DNA of 64,000 nucleotides from Streptomyces mirabilis (GTDB lineage Bacteria; Actinomycetota; Actinomycetes; Streptomycetales; Streptomycetaceae): assembly GCF_018310535.1 (NCBI RefSeq), contig NZ_CP074102.1, forward strand, positions 6,510,001 through 6,574,000. The letters are read 5' to 3'. Positions 18,110 through 26,162 of this stretch are shown piece by piece. The stretch's first letter is position 1, and every line of letters starts with the position of its first letter. The notes below the pieces were generated by a model that had not been told where the DNA came from, did not search any database, and saw only the letters and a list, made by a program, of their open reading frames with translations. The position numbers and the translations under genes were made by a program.

Positions 18110-18181
18110 GTGGCCTCCGTCACGGCCTTTGTCACGGCCTCTGGCACGGCCTTTGTCGCGGCCTCCGTCAGGGCCCCTGTT
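18110..18181. repeat. six 12-bp tandem units upstream of lgt
   Basis: The units are GTGGCCTCCGTC, ACGGCCTTTGTC, ACGGCCTCTGGC, ACGGCCTTTGTC, GCGGCCTCCGTC and AGGGCCCCTGTT. All share the core GGCC(T/C)(T/C)(T/C)(G/C)T at the same phase. The block lies between the DsbA-like gene's terminator and the lgt promoter, with no gene in it. Confidence 0.75.
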
Positions 18182-18202
18182 ATGGACCCGTAGCCGGGCT
18201 GC

Positions 18203-18243
18203 TTGCCGTGGGTCCGGTCCGGCAGGGTAGCGTCGACCCTGCC
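18203..18243 (+). promoter_or_regulatory. lgt promoter with start-proximal inverted repeat
   Basis: TTGCCG (18203-18208) and TAGCGT (18228-18233) are 19 nt apart. A perfect 8-bp inverted repeat, GGCAGGGT (18221-18228) and ACCCTGCC (18236-18243), spans the -10 and ends exactly at the ATG. It could be an operator. The very short predicted leader makes an RNA hairpin unlikely. Confidence 0.45.
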
Positions 18244-19347
18244 ATGGAACTTGCCTACATTCCCAGCCCGTCGCACGGTGTGGTGCACCTCGGCCCCATT
18301 CCGCTGCGCGGCTACGCGTTCTGCATCATCATCGGCGTCTTCGTAGCCGTCTGGCTCGGCAACAAACGCTGGATCGCCCGAGGCGGGCGGCCCGGCACGG
18401 TGGCCGACATCGCGGTGTGGGCCGTCCCGTTCGGCCTTGTCGGCGGCCGGCTCTATCACGTGATCACGGACTACGAGCTGTACTTCAGCGACGGCCGTGA
18501 CTGGGTGGACGCCTTCAAGGTGTGGCAGGGCGGCCTCGGCATCTGGGGCGCGATCGCGCTCGGTGCGGTGGGCGCGTGGATCGGCTGCCGCCGACGCGGC
18601 ATCCCGCTCCCCGCCTGGGCCGACGCCCTCGCCCCCGGCATCGTCTTCGCCCAGGCCATCGGGCGCTGGGGCAACTGGTTCAACCAGGAGCTGTACGGCA
18701 AGGCGACGGACGTGCCGTGGGCGCTGCACATCACGTCCTCCACGGACGGGCGCGTGCCGGGGTACTACCACCCGACGTTCCTGTACGAGTCCCTGTGGTG
18801 CGTCGGTGTCGGCTTCCTCGTCATCTGGGCGGACCGCCGCTTCAAGCTGGGCCACGGGCGGGCGTTCGCGCTGTACGTAGCCGCGTACTGCGTCGGCCGC
18901 GGCTGGATCGAGTACATGCGCGTCGACGACGCCCACCACATCCTGGGCCTGCGTCTCAACGACTGGACCGCGATGGTGGTCTTCCTCCTCGCGGTGACCT
19001 ACATCGTGGTGTCGGCGCGGCTGCGGCCGGGACGCGAGGAGGTCGTCGAGCCGGACGGGGACACTCCCGACGGAGATGCCGTCGCCCTCGACAAGAAGGC
19101 CGACGACAAGGCCGACAGCAAGGCTGACGACGACAAGGCCGACGACAAGGCTGACGACGACAAGGCCGACGAGACGACCGACAAGAAGTCCGACGGCAAG
19201 AAGCCCGGCGCGAAGACGGACACCGAGTCCGACGAGACCGCGCTGTCCAAGGAGCCCGTGGAGTCCCCGGAATCCGAGGAGCTCGTGGAGTCCGAGGAGT
19301 CCGAGGACGCGGCGAGGGGCGAGGCCGAGTCGGCCAAGAAGGTCTGA
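18244..19347 (+). CDS. lgt: prolipoprotein diacylglyceryl transferase Lgt with charged C-terminal tail
   Basis: Lgt transfers diacylglycerol from phosphatidylglycerol to the lipobox cysteine of prolipoproteins. The first 270 or so residues hold about seven membrane segments and the motifs VWQGGLGIWGA and GRWGNWFNQELYG (Arg141 and Asn144 correspond to E. coli Arg143 and Asn146). The C-terminal 95 residues are a low-complexity charged extension: K/A/D repeats (KADDKADSKADDDKADDKAD) followed by E/S repeats. Such tails are known in actinobacterial Lgt but vary widely. The ATG at 18244 directly follows an inverted repeat. Confidence 0.95.
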   Translation: MELAYIPSPSHGVVHLGPIPLRGYAFCIIIGVFVAVWLGNKRWIARGGRPGTVADIAVWAVPFGLVGGRLYHVITDYELYFSDGRDWVDAFKVWQGGLGIWGAIALGAVGAWIGCRRRGIPLPAWADALAPGIVFAQAIGRWGNWFNQELYGKATDVPWALHITSSTDGRVPGYYHPTFLYESLWCVGVGFLVIWADRRFKLGHGRAFALYVAAYCVGRGWIEYMRVDDAHHILGLRLNDWTAMVVFLLAVTYIVVSARLRPGREEVVEPDGDTPDGDAVALDKKADDKADSKADDDKADDKADDDKADETTDKKSDGKKPGAKTDTESDETALSKEPVESPESEELVESEESEDAARGEAESAKKV

Positions 19348-19363
19348 GTTCCTCCGGTACGTC

Positions 19364-19401
19364 GAAGGGGGCGCCGCGTCTGAGGACGCGGCGCCCCCTT
19401 C
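19364..19401. terminator. bidirectional terminator between lgt and the CitE-like gene
   Basis: A perfect 17-bp stem (GAAGGGGGCGCCGCGTC at 19364-19380, complement at 19385-19401) has a TGAG loop. The stem is flanked by AAG and CTT, so it can serve both converging genes. Confidence 0.88.
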
Positions 19402-19403
19402 GC

Positions 19404-20240
19404 TCATTTCCGGCGGGACAGCGCCAGCGTGCGGCGGGCGCCCGCCACGACCGCCGCGTCCACGAACCGGCCGTCGGGCAGGGCCTGGGCACCCGGCTCG
19501 GTGGCGGCGGCCTTGACGATGAGCTCGGCGGTCTCGACCTCGGCCGGGGTCGGGAGATAGGCGTGTTCGATCACCGGGAGCTGGCGGGGGTGGATGGCCG
19601 CGCGGCCGAGGAAGCCCAGGGTGCGCCCGTGGGCGCAGGAGGCGGCCAGGCCTTCGAGGTCCCGGATGTCCGGGTAGATCGACTGTGTGGGTGGCGCGAG
19701 GCCGGCGGCCCGGGCGGCGACCACGATCCGGGCACGGGCCCAGTCCAGGCCCGCGTCCTCCCGTACGCCCAGGTCGGCCCGTAGATCCGCCTCCCCCAGT
19801 CCGATGCCGCGCACCGCCGGGTGGGCCGCCGCGATGGTGAAGGCGTGTTCGACACCGAGGGCGGTTTCCAGGAGGGCGTACAGGGGGATCGCGCCTCCCT
19901 CGGAGGGGGCCGAGTGTTCCGCGACCCGGACGACATCGGCGGGGGAGGTCACTTTGGGCAGCCGGAGGCCGGAGAGGCCGGGGAGCGGGGCGAGCGTGCT
20001 CAGGTCCGCCTCGGCGAGGGGACCGTCCAGCGCGTTCACGCGGACGTGGACCGGGACCGGGGGAGGGTCCGAGAGCAACTCGGCGGTGGCGGCGCGGGCG
20101 TACTTCTTGCGGTGCGGGGCGACCGCGTCCTCCAGGTCGATCAGGACGACGTCCGCGCCGGAGACGAGGGCCTTGGCCACCACCTCCGGGTGGTCTCCGG
20201 GGGCGTAGAGCCAGGTGAGCGGGAGGGCCGGGATCCTCAT
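19404..20240 (-). CDS. HpcH/HpaI-CitE family CoA ester lyase-like protein
   Basis: This 278-residue barrel protein matches CitE-like enzymes, which cleave or hydrolyse malyl-, citramalyl- or citryl-CoA. Visible motifs are LTWLYAPGDHPEVVAKALVSGADVVLIDLEDAVAPHRK with the substrate/Mg-binding LEDAV, RVNALDGP, LRLPKVTSPADV, and GLGEADLRADLG. The C-terminal lid has AAIHPRQLPVIEHAYLP. It is the last gene of a seven-gene minus-strand run, its ATG overlapping the stop of the CaiB-type transferase gene. Together they suggest handling of an organic-acid CoA ester. The exact substrate is unknown. Confidence 0.88.
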   Translation of the reverse strand: MRIPALPLTWLYAPGDHPEVVAKALVSGADVVLIDLEDAVAPHRKKYARAATAELLSDPPPVPVHVRVNALDGPLAEADLSTLAPLPGLSGLRLPKVTSPADVVRVAEHSAPSEGGAIPLYALLETALGVEHAFTIAAAHPAVRGIGLGEADLRADLGVREDAGLDWARARIVVAARAAGLAPPTQSIYPDIRDLEGLAASCAHGRTLGFLGRAAIHPRQLPVIEHAYLPTPAEVETAELIVKAAATEPGAQALPDGRFVDAAVVAGARRTLALSRRK

Positions 20241-21487
20241 AGGGCGCCTTCCGATCTGAGAGTGGTGATCTCGGCCTCGGACAGGCCGAGTTCGGTGAGG
20301 ACGGCGTCCGTGTCGGCGCCGTGGGGGCGGCCCGCCCAGCGGATCGCGCCGGGGGTGGCGGAGAGCCTGAAGAGCACGTTCTGCATGCGCAGGGGGCCGA
20401 GTTCGGGGTCTGCGACGGTGGTGATCGTGTCCAGGGCCGCGTACTGCGGGTCCTCCATCACATCCCGTACGTCCTGGATCGGGGCCACCGCCGCCTCCGC
20501 CTTCTCGAAGGCGTCCAGGACCTCCTCGCGGCGGTGGCGGGCGATCCAGGTGCCCACCGCCTCGTCCAGGACGTCCGCGTGGCGGGCCCGGTCGGCGCCC
20601 GTCGCGAACCACGGTTCCTCGATCAGCTCCGGGCGTCCGACCAGCCGCATCAGCCGCTCGGCGATCGACTGGGCGGAGGTCGAGACGGCGACCCAGGAGC
20701 CGTCCGCCGTGCGGTAGGTGTTGCGGGGCGCGTTGTTCGCGGAGCGGTTGCCGGTGCGGGGCTGGACGTGGCCCAACTGGTCGTACCAGAGCGGCTGTGG
20801 GCCGAGCACGGTGAGGATCGGCTCGATGATCGCCATGTCGACCACCTGGCCGCGGCCCGAAGCGTCGCGGGCGCGGAGCGCGGCCATGACGGCGTACGCC
20901 GTCGCCAGGCCCGCGATCGAGTCGGCCAGGCCGAAGGGCGGGAGGGTCGGCGGGGAGTCCGGTTCGCCGGTGATCGCCGCGAAGCCGCTCATCGCCTCGG
21001 CGAGCGTGCCGAAGCCGGGGCGGTGCGCGTACGGGCCGAACTGGCCGAAGGCGGTCACACGGGCGAGGACGAGGCGGGGGTTGGCGGCCGACAGCTCCGC
21101 CCAGCCCAGGTCCCACTTCTCCAGGGTGCCGGGCCGGAAGTTCTCGATGATCACGTCGGCGGTGGCGGCGAGGCGCAGGAGGGTGGCGCGGCCGCCGGGC
21201 CTGGACAGGTCGAGGGTGATGGTGCGTTTGTTGCGGCCGAGGAGCTTCCACCACAGGCCGATGCCGTCCTTCGACGGGCCGTGGCCCCGGGAGGGGTCGG
21301 GCTTGGCCGGGTGCTCGACCTTGACGACCTCCGCGCCGAAGTCGCCGAGCATGGTGGCGGCGAGCGGTCCGGCGAACAGGGTGGCGAGGTCGAGGACGCG
21401 CAGCCCGGTGAGCGGGCCACGACTCGTCCCCGACTCGGTGAGCGGACCGCGATCCGTCCCCGCCTCGTGATCCGTATGCCCGCTCAT
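20237..21487 (-). CDS. CaiB/BaiF-type (class III) CoA-transferase
   Basis: The 416-residue protein has the family start GLRVLDLATLFAGPLAATMLGDFGAEVVKVEHP, the NKRTITLDL segment, and ADVIIENFRPGTLEKWDLGW. The catalytic aspartate expected in this family fits the PFGLADSIAGLATAYAVMAAL region. The C-terminal part contains GRPHGADTDAVLTELGLSEAEI, typical of family III. It would move CoA between carboxylic acids. The ATG overlaps the stop of the degenerate ribokinase gene and its own stop overlaps the CitE-like gene, so the three are translationally coupled. Confidence 0.9.
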   Translation of the reverse strand: MSGHTDHEAGTDRGPLTESGTSRGPLTGLRVLDLATLFAGPLAATMLGDFGAEVVKVEHPAKPDPSRGHGPSKDGIGLWWKLLGRNKRTITLDLSRPGGRATLLRLAATADVIIENFRPGTLEKWDLGWAELSAANPRLVLARVTAFGQFGPYAHRPGFGTLAEAMSGFAAITGEPDSPPTLPPFGLADSIAGLATAYAVMAALRARDASGRGQVVDMAIIEPILTVLGPQPLWYDQLGHVQPRTGNRSANNAPRNTYRTADGSWVAVSTSAQSIAERLMRLVGRPELIEEPWFATGADRARHADVLDEAVGTWIARHRREEVLDAFEKAEAAVAPIQDVRDVMEDPQYAALDTITTVADPELGPLRMQNVLFRLSATPGAIRWAGRPHGADTDAVLTELGLSEAEITTLRSEGAL

Positions 21488-22329
21488 GAGGTGTGCCGGG
21501 TGTTCGAGGCGGCCTGGGCGTCGATCTCGGAGCGGTACGGCATCGAGGACGAGGCGCCGGCGCGCTGCACCGACGGGGACGTGGTCGTCGACGCCCACGC
21601 GAGGGAGGCGCGCATCGGCCGGCCCTCCGCCGGCGCGACCGCGAGGATGCCACCCGCGCCGGTCGAGTCCACGGCGGTGATCCGGGGCGCGGGCACGGTG
21701 AGGGGTTCGGCGCCGCGGGCCGCGTACGGACTGCCCGCCGCGCCCAGGGTGACGACGACTTCGGGTACCTGGTCGAGCAGGGCGATGGAGGCGAGGAGTT
21801 CGGGCGGCAGGGACTGTACGGGGGAGGGGGTCAGGATGGTCCGGACGTCGTGGCGGCGCGCGGCCTCGGCGCCCGTGAGGACGGCGGCCGGCGGGATCTC
21901 GGGCTGGAGCAGCAGCGCGTCGGCGCCGGGGGCGAGGTGGTCGACGGTGGCGTCGGCACCGGGGACGACGACGATCGCGTTGCCGCCCTCGTCGTCCACG
22001 ACGATGTGCGCCGTGCCGGACGGGCCCTCGGTGGTGCGCAGGTGGTCGGTGTCCACGCCCATGGGGGTCCCCCCTGCTCGAGCGAAGCCGAGAGCTTGGG
22101 GGAGCTCCGGGGTCGTACGGAGCTGGGAGCCGAAGGCGTCGGCGCCCACCGCGCCGATCATCGAGACGTCGGAGCCCGCGTGGGCCGCGGCCACCGCCTG
22201 GCCCGCGCCCTTGCCGCCGGGGATCGTACGGAACTCCCGTCCCGTCACGGTCTCTCCGCGCTGCGGGGCCTTCGCGACGTACGCGACGAGGTCCATGTTC
22301 GTGCTGCCGAGCACGGCGATTTGGGTCAT
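21484..22329 (-). CDS. degenerate PfkB/ribokinase-like protein
   Basis: The frame is intact (281 residues) and clearly ribokinase-derived: MTQIAVLGSTNMDLVAYV, IPGGKGAGQAVAAAHAG, TILTPSPVQSLPPELL, VVVTLGAAGSPYAARG. Functional sites are damaged. The motif GGKGANQA reads GGKGAGQA; the NEHE region that should follow the LPPELL helix is missing (LLASIA runs directly into LLDQVPEVV); and the catalytic-base motif GAGD reads GAGG. About 17 residues (PELPQALGFARAGGTPM) derive from a Streptomyces-type dispersed repeat inserted in frame. It is probably inactive as a kinase, though translation coupling is preserved (ATGA overlaps on both sides). Confidence 0.8.
   Translation of the reverse strand: MTQIAVLGSTNMDLVAYVAKAPQRGETVTGREFRTIPGGKGAGQAVAAAHAGSDVSMIGAVGADAFGSQLRTTPELPQALGFARAGGTPMGVDTDHLRTTEGPSGTAHIVVDDEGGNAIVVVPGADATVDHLAPGADALLLQPEIPPAAVLTGAEAARRHDVRTILTPSPVQSLPPELLASIALLDQVPEVVVTLGAAGSPYAARGAEPLTVPAPRITAVDSTGAGGILAVAPAEGRPMRASLAWASTTTSPSVQRAGASSSMPYRSEIDAQAASNTRHTS
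22061..22105. repeat. Streptomyces-type dispersed repeat inside the ribokinase-like gene
   Basis: This roughly 45-bp stretch contains GGGGGTCCCCCCTGCTCGAG followed by CGAAGCCGAGAGCTTGGGGG. From memory it matches a short palindromic element common between Streptomyces genes. The ends CTCCCCC and GGGGGGAC (minus strand) can pair. Here it lies within a reading frame and keeps it open. I saw only one copy in this window. Confidence 0.65.
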
Positions 22330-23699
22330 GGGTGACGGGTCTCCCGGTGCGTGAGCTGGTGGGTCAGCTGGGCGAGGGTGTCGAAGCCGATGCCGTCGAA
22401 GTCGGCGACGGAGGTGGCGAGGCGGTTCTTGAGGGGGGTGGTCCAGCGGTCGGGGAGCGCGGCGGGGGTGCCGGTGAGGAGGCCCGCGACGCTGCCCGTC
22501 GTCGCGCCGTTGGAGTCGGTGTCCCAGCCGCCGGACACCGCGCGGCAGATGGAGCCGGAGAAGTCGCCGTCCGCGTGGGTGAGGGCGGCGGCGATCAGGG
22601 CGGTGTTGGGGAGGGCGTGGACCCAGTGGTAGGCGCGGTGGGTGGCGTGCAGGGCGTCGACGACCGTGTCGAAGTCCTCGGTGGTGCGGGCGAGGTGGAC
22701 GGCGTGGCGGATCGCCTCGGCCAGCCGGGAGGCGGGGGGCACGACGGTGAGGCCGGTGCGCAGGCAGGCGTGGATGTCGCCGCGGCCGGTGGCCGCCTCG
22801 GCGATGGTGGCCGCCGTGAACATCGCCGCGTACACGCCGTTCGCGGTGTGGGTGAGGGTGGCGTCCCGGTGGGCCGCTTCCGCGGCGGCGGCCGGATCGC
22901 CCGGGTTCGTCCAGCCGTGGACGTCGGCGCGGATCAGGGCGCCGATCCATTCGCGGAAGGGGTTGCGGTGGCGGGCCGTGTGCGGGGGTTCGATGCCGGT
23001 GAGGAGGTTGCGGTAGGCGACGCGTTCGGCGGTGAACGTGCGGCCGGCGGGGAGTTCGTCCAGCCAGAGGCGGCCCACGTCGGCGGTCGTGAAGTCCCTG
23101 CCGTATCGCTGGAGCAACAGGAGGTTCAGGAGGGGGTAGTTGAGGTCGTCGTCCTCGGGCATGCCGTCGATGTTCTCGGCGAGGGAGGTGGGGGCGGAGC
23201 GTCTGTTCCAGGGGTGGGCCCGGAGGAGGTCGTCGGGTACGTCCCGGGCGGTGAACCAAGTGTGCAGGGGCCAGTTTCCGGCGGCCCGGGCCAGTTGGCG
23301 GATGCCGTCGAGGGGGAGCTTTTCCACCGGTTTGCCAAGGAGGCAGCCGACCGCTCTGCCCAGCCAGGCGGTTTCCAGGTGGGCCTGGGTGGGGGCTGGG
23401 GTGGGCACGGGTCGGGCGGGCCAGTTCGGGCAGTGGGCCCTGATCCGGCCGAGGTCTGTCGGCTCTGTGTCCGCCAACTCACCGGGCAGCTCCGCCAGTT
23501 CGTCCAGGAGGTCTTCCGCCAGTGCGTGTAGGTACCGCGAGGCCGGAGTCGGGGACGCGCCCGCGCGCGGTGGGGCCTTTGGGCCGCCCGCCGCGTGCCA
23601 GCGGGCGGCGATCGCCTCCGGTGCGCGGCCGTCCTGATACGCCTGGGCGAGCTCGTGGCCGAGGAGGTCCTCCGGTTGGACCCAGGTCAGTCGGAGCAT
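22326..23699 (-). CDS. ADP-ribosylglycohydrolase (DraG/ARH) family protein, EDDD variant
   Basis: This 457-residue protein has an N-terminal helical extension of about 110 residues before the DraG-like core. The first motif is altered (RAVGCLLGKPVEKLPL), the metal-binding acidic motif reads MPEDDDLNYPLLNLLLL instead of TDDT, and the C-terminal metal motif is intact as AVSGGWDTDSNGATTGSVAGLL. The family hydrolyses ADP-ribose from proteins or small molecules, or other N-glycosides. The start is ATG 23699, with GTG 23702 one codon upstream; it overlaps the preceding DraG-like stop. Its stop overlaps the ribokinase-like ATG. Confidence 0.87.
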   Translation of the reverse strand: MLRLTWVQPEDLLGHELAQAYQDGRAPEAIAARWHAAGGPKAPPRAGASPTPASRYLHALAEDLLDELAELPGELADTEPTDLGRIRAHCPNWPARPVPTPAPTQAHLETAWLGRAVGCLLGKPVEKLPLDGIRQLARAAGNWPLHTWFTARDVPDDLLRAHPWNRRSAPTSLAENIDGMPEDDDLNYPLLNLLLLQRYGRDFTTADVGRLWLDELPAGRTFTAERVAYRNLLTGIEPPHTARHRNPFREWIGALIRADVHGWTNPGDPAAAAEAAHRDATLTHTANGVYAAMFTAATIAEAATGRGDIHACLRTGLTVVPPASRLAEAIRHAVHLARTTEDFDTVVDALHATHRAYHWVHALPNTALIAAALTHADGDFSGSICRAVSGGWDTDSNGATTGSVAGLLTGTPAALPDRWTTPLKNRLATSVADFDGIGFDTLAQLTHQLTHRETRHP

Positions 23700-24859
23700 C
23701 ACGGGGTCCCCGTCAGCTCGGCGTACGCCGACTCGTGGGCGCGGCGACGGCCCACGTCACGAGCGAAGATCTCGCGGGTCACCCCGGTGAGGGTGGTCGC
23801 CGGGGCGTGCAGGTCCAGGCGGCTGGCCTCGGCGACCGTCTTGGCCCAGTCGTGGGGGACCTCGGAGCCGAGGGCACCGGCGAGGGCGCCGGACATGGTG
23901 GCGATGGAGTCGCAGTCGCGGCCGTAGTTCACCGAGCCGAGGACCGCGTGCCGGTAGTCGCCCCCGGACACCACCAACATGCCCAGGGCGACGGGGAGTT
24001 CCTCGATCGCGTGGAGACGGGAGGGGCGGCGGGCGGCGAGGGAGGGGGAACGGTAGTCGGGGCCGACCGTGTCGTAGGGGATCACCGCCTCGCGGAGCGG
24101 GATCAGCGCCGACTCGAAGTCCGTGTGGCGGGCGGCGACTTCGCAGACCGCCTCGATCGCCGACCGGGTGCCGTCCTTCGCCAGGGACAGGCAGGCCGCG
24201 ACGACCGAGTCCGGGCTCGCCCCGGGCGCGCACGCCGCCGCCACCCCCGCCGCGAAGACGCCCGCCGCCTCCCGCCCGTACGACGACTGGTGGGCGCCCG
24301 CGATGTCGAGCGCCTCGGCGTACGCGCCCGCCGGGTTGGCCGCGTTGACCAGGCCGGCCGGCGCCATGTACATCGCGGCGCCGCAGTTGACGATGTTGCC
24401 GGTACCGGCCTCCCGGGGGTCCACATGGCCGTAGTGGAGGCGGGCCACCAGCCACTTCTCCGCGAGGAAGATCCGCTGGAGGGGGATGGCCTCGGCCTCC
24501 AGTTCCGGGATCCAGCGCGGGCCCGTCATGAGGTCGGGGACCAGGTGCTCGGCGACGGCGTACGCGTCGAGGTGGTCGCGGACGGTGGCGTACACGCGTA
24601 CCAGCGCATGGGTCATCAGGGTGTCGTCGGTGACGTGTCCGTCGCCCTTGTGGTACGGGGCGATGGGGCGGGCGGTGCGCCAGGCGTCGCCGTTCCAGGG
24701 GCCGACGATGCCGTGGATCCGGCCGCCGTGCCGTTCGACGATCTGCTCGGGGGTGTAGCCCTCGACGGGGCCGCCGAGCGCGTCGCCGACGGCGGCTCCG
24801 ACGAGGGCTCCGGTGATGCGTTCGTCGAGGGTTCCCGTTCCTTCTCCTTTGGGCGTCAT
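23699..24859 (-). CDS. ADP-ribosylglycohydrolase family protein with complete metal motifs
   Basis: A 386-residue DraG/ARH-type protein. All three signature regions look intact: GALVGAAVGDALGGPVEGY at residues 17-35, VTDDTLMTHALVR near 75 with the Mg-ligand acidic cluster, and the C-terminal SVNYGRDCDSIATMSGALAGALGS, with D-C-D in place of D-T-D. It also has the GNIVNCGAAMYMAPAGLVNAANP loop. It is probably an active hydrolase of an ADP-ribosyl or related N-glycosidic bond. It lies 7 bp after the preceding paralogue and overlaps the next. Confidence 0.9.
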   Translation of the reverse strand: MTPKGEGTGTLDERITGALVGAAVGDALGGPVEGYTPEQIVERHGGRIHGIVGPWNGDAWRTARPIAPYHKGDGHVTDDTLMTHALVRVYATVRDHLDAYAVAEHLVPDLMTGPRWIPELEAEAIPLQRIFLAEKWLVARLHYGHVDPREAGTGNIVNCGAAMYMAPAGLVNAANPAGAYAEALDIAGAHQSSYGREAAGVFAAGVAAACAPGASPDSVVAACLSLAKDGTRSAIEAVCEVAARHTDFESALIPLREAVIPYDTVGPDYRSPSLAARRPSRLHAIEELPVALGMLVVSGGDYRHAVLGSVNYGRDCDSIATMSGALAGALGSEVPHDWAKTVAEASRLDLHAPATTLTGVTREIFARDVGRRRAHESAYAELTGTP

Positions 24860-24866
24860 GCCCGAA

Positions 24867-26162
24867 TCATCCCTCTGGGGTGGCCAGTTCCGTCGCTTCC
24901 AGGAGGTCGGCGAGTCCGATCAGGTCCGTGCCCGTGAGCCGGGGCAGCGCGCAGCCGGACAGGATGCGGCAGGCGTCGCGCCAGGAGGCAGGGATCGCGC
25001 CGCCGCCGCCCAGCGCGCCGGTGAGCGCGCCCGCGAGGGCCGGGGCCGAGTCCGCGACCCGGGACAGACAGGCGGCGGCGGGCACCGCCTCCGCGATCCG
25101 GCCGCGTGCGGCGGTGGCCAGGGCGAGGGCGACCGGCACGGTCTCCGCCGCCGCGATGCCGTAGCTGTAGACGTGGTCGACGATCTGGTGTTCCAGGAGG
25201 GGGACCAGGGCGAAGGTGTCCTCGCTGGCGCGGGCGAGCCGCAGTGCGTGCCGGGCGTTGCGGCCGATCTCCGTCGACTCGGGGAGCTCGGCGAGGGCGG
25301 CGTCCGCGCAGGCGTCGACGTCGGCCCCGGCGAGGGCGAGCGCGAGGGCCGCGGCCATCGCGCGGGCGCCGTGCACCCCGTCGCCGTCCTGGGTGTAGCG
25401 GGCGTCGAACTCGGCGAGTTCCGCGGCGAGTCGGGGGTCGCCCGGGTGCGCCACGGCGAGCACACAGGCCCGTACACAGGCCGCGTCGTCGAAGTAGTGC
25501 GGGTTGTCGTGGCCGGTGGCGGGCGGGCGCAGCCCGGTGGCGAGGTTGCCCAGGCCCGCCCGTACGGAGATCCGGGCGCGCAGGGGGAGCAGCGCGGACT
25601 CGACCTCGGGGGCGCGCTCGGCGGCCGCGGCGACCTCGCTGGCGACGGCGTTCCAGGACAGGTCGATGGATGCCCGCATCCGGCGTTCCCGGCTCAGGTC
25701 GCCGAGCGCGCTGCGGTCCCCGGCGCGCAGCACGGCCTCCGCCGCGAACGCCGCCCACTCCGCGTCGTCCGACGGGCCGAGCCGCAGGGGTTCCGGCGGC
25801 TGATTGAGCGCGATGGGCACGGGCAGGGTCGTCGTCGCGTTCTGCTCCGCGAAGGTGTCCAGCTCGCGGGTCAGCCGCCGGGTCCACTCGGGCATCCGGG
25901 CCGCGCGGTGCCGGCCGGCGGGCCAGCCGGCGGCGTCGCCCGCGGCGAGCCCGAGCAGGAGGCCCTCGATCCGGCGGGGGTGCGGGGCGGGTACGGGGGC
26001 GGCGCCCCGCTCCGTACGGGGGTCCGCATCCGTCGAGGGGGAGTCCCCGGTGTCGGACGTCGAGGGTGGGTCCCCGATGTCGGAGATCGAGATCGATCCC
26101 CCGGTCCCCGGTGCCGAGGCCGATCCCGTGCCGGGTTCGTCGCCCACCAGGCCGGGTCTCAT
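24867..26162 (-). CDS. ADP-ribosylglycohydrolase-like protein, degenerate metal site
   Basis: This 431-residue paralogue begins with a low-complexity Ser/Asp/Gly-rich segment of about 60 residues (SISISDIGDPPSTSDTGDSP). The fold is recognisable from IEGLLLGLAAGDAAGWPAG and ALAGALTGALGGGGAIPASW. The TDDT motif is not found, and the C-terminal DxD motif is replaced by RVADSAPALAGAL. A YFDDAACVRACVLA segment keeps one acidic pair. It may have lost hydrolase activity and act as a binding partner of its neighbours; this is inference. The ATG overlaps the stop of the upstream paralogue. Confidence 0.78.
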   Translation of the reverse strand: MRPGLVGDEPGTGSASAPGTGGSISISDIGDPPSTSDTGDSPSTDADPRTERGAAPVPAPHPRRIEGLLLGLAAGDAAGWPAGRHRAARMPEWTRRLTRELDTFAEQNATTTLPVPIALNQPPEPLRLGPSDDAEWAAFAAEAVLRAGDRSALGDLSRERRMRASIDLSWNAVASEVAAAAERAPEVESALLPLRARISVRAGLGNLATGLRPPATGHDNPHYFDDAACVRACVLAVAHPGDPRLAAELAEFDARYTQDGDGVHGARAMAAALALALAGADVDACADAALAELPESTEIGRNARHALRLARASEDTFALVPLLEHQIVDHVYSYGIAAAETVPVALALATAARGRIAEAVPAAACLSRVADSAPALAGALTGALGGGGAIPASWRDACRILSGCALPRLTGTDLIGLADLLEATELATPEG

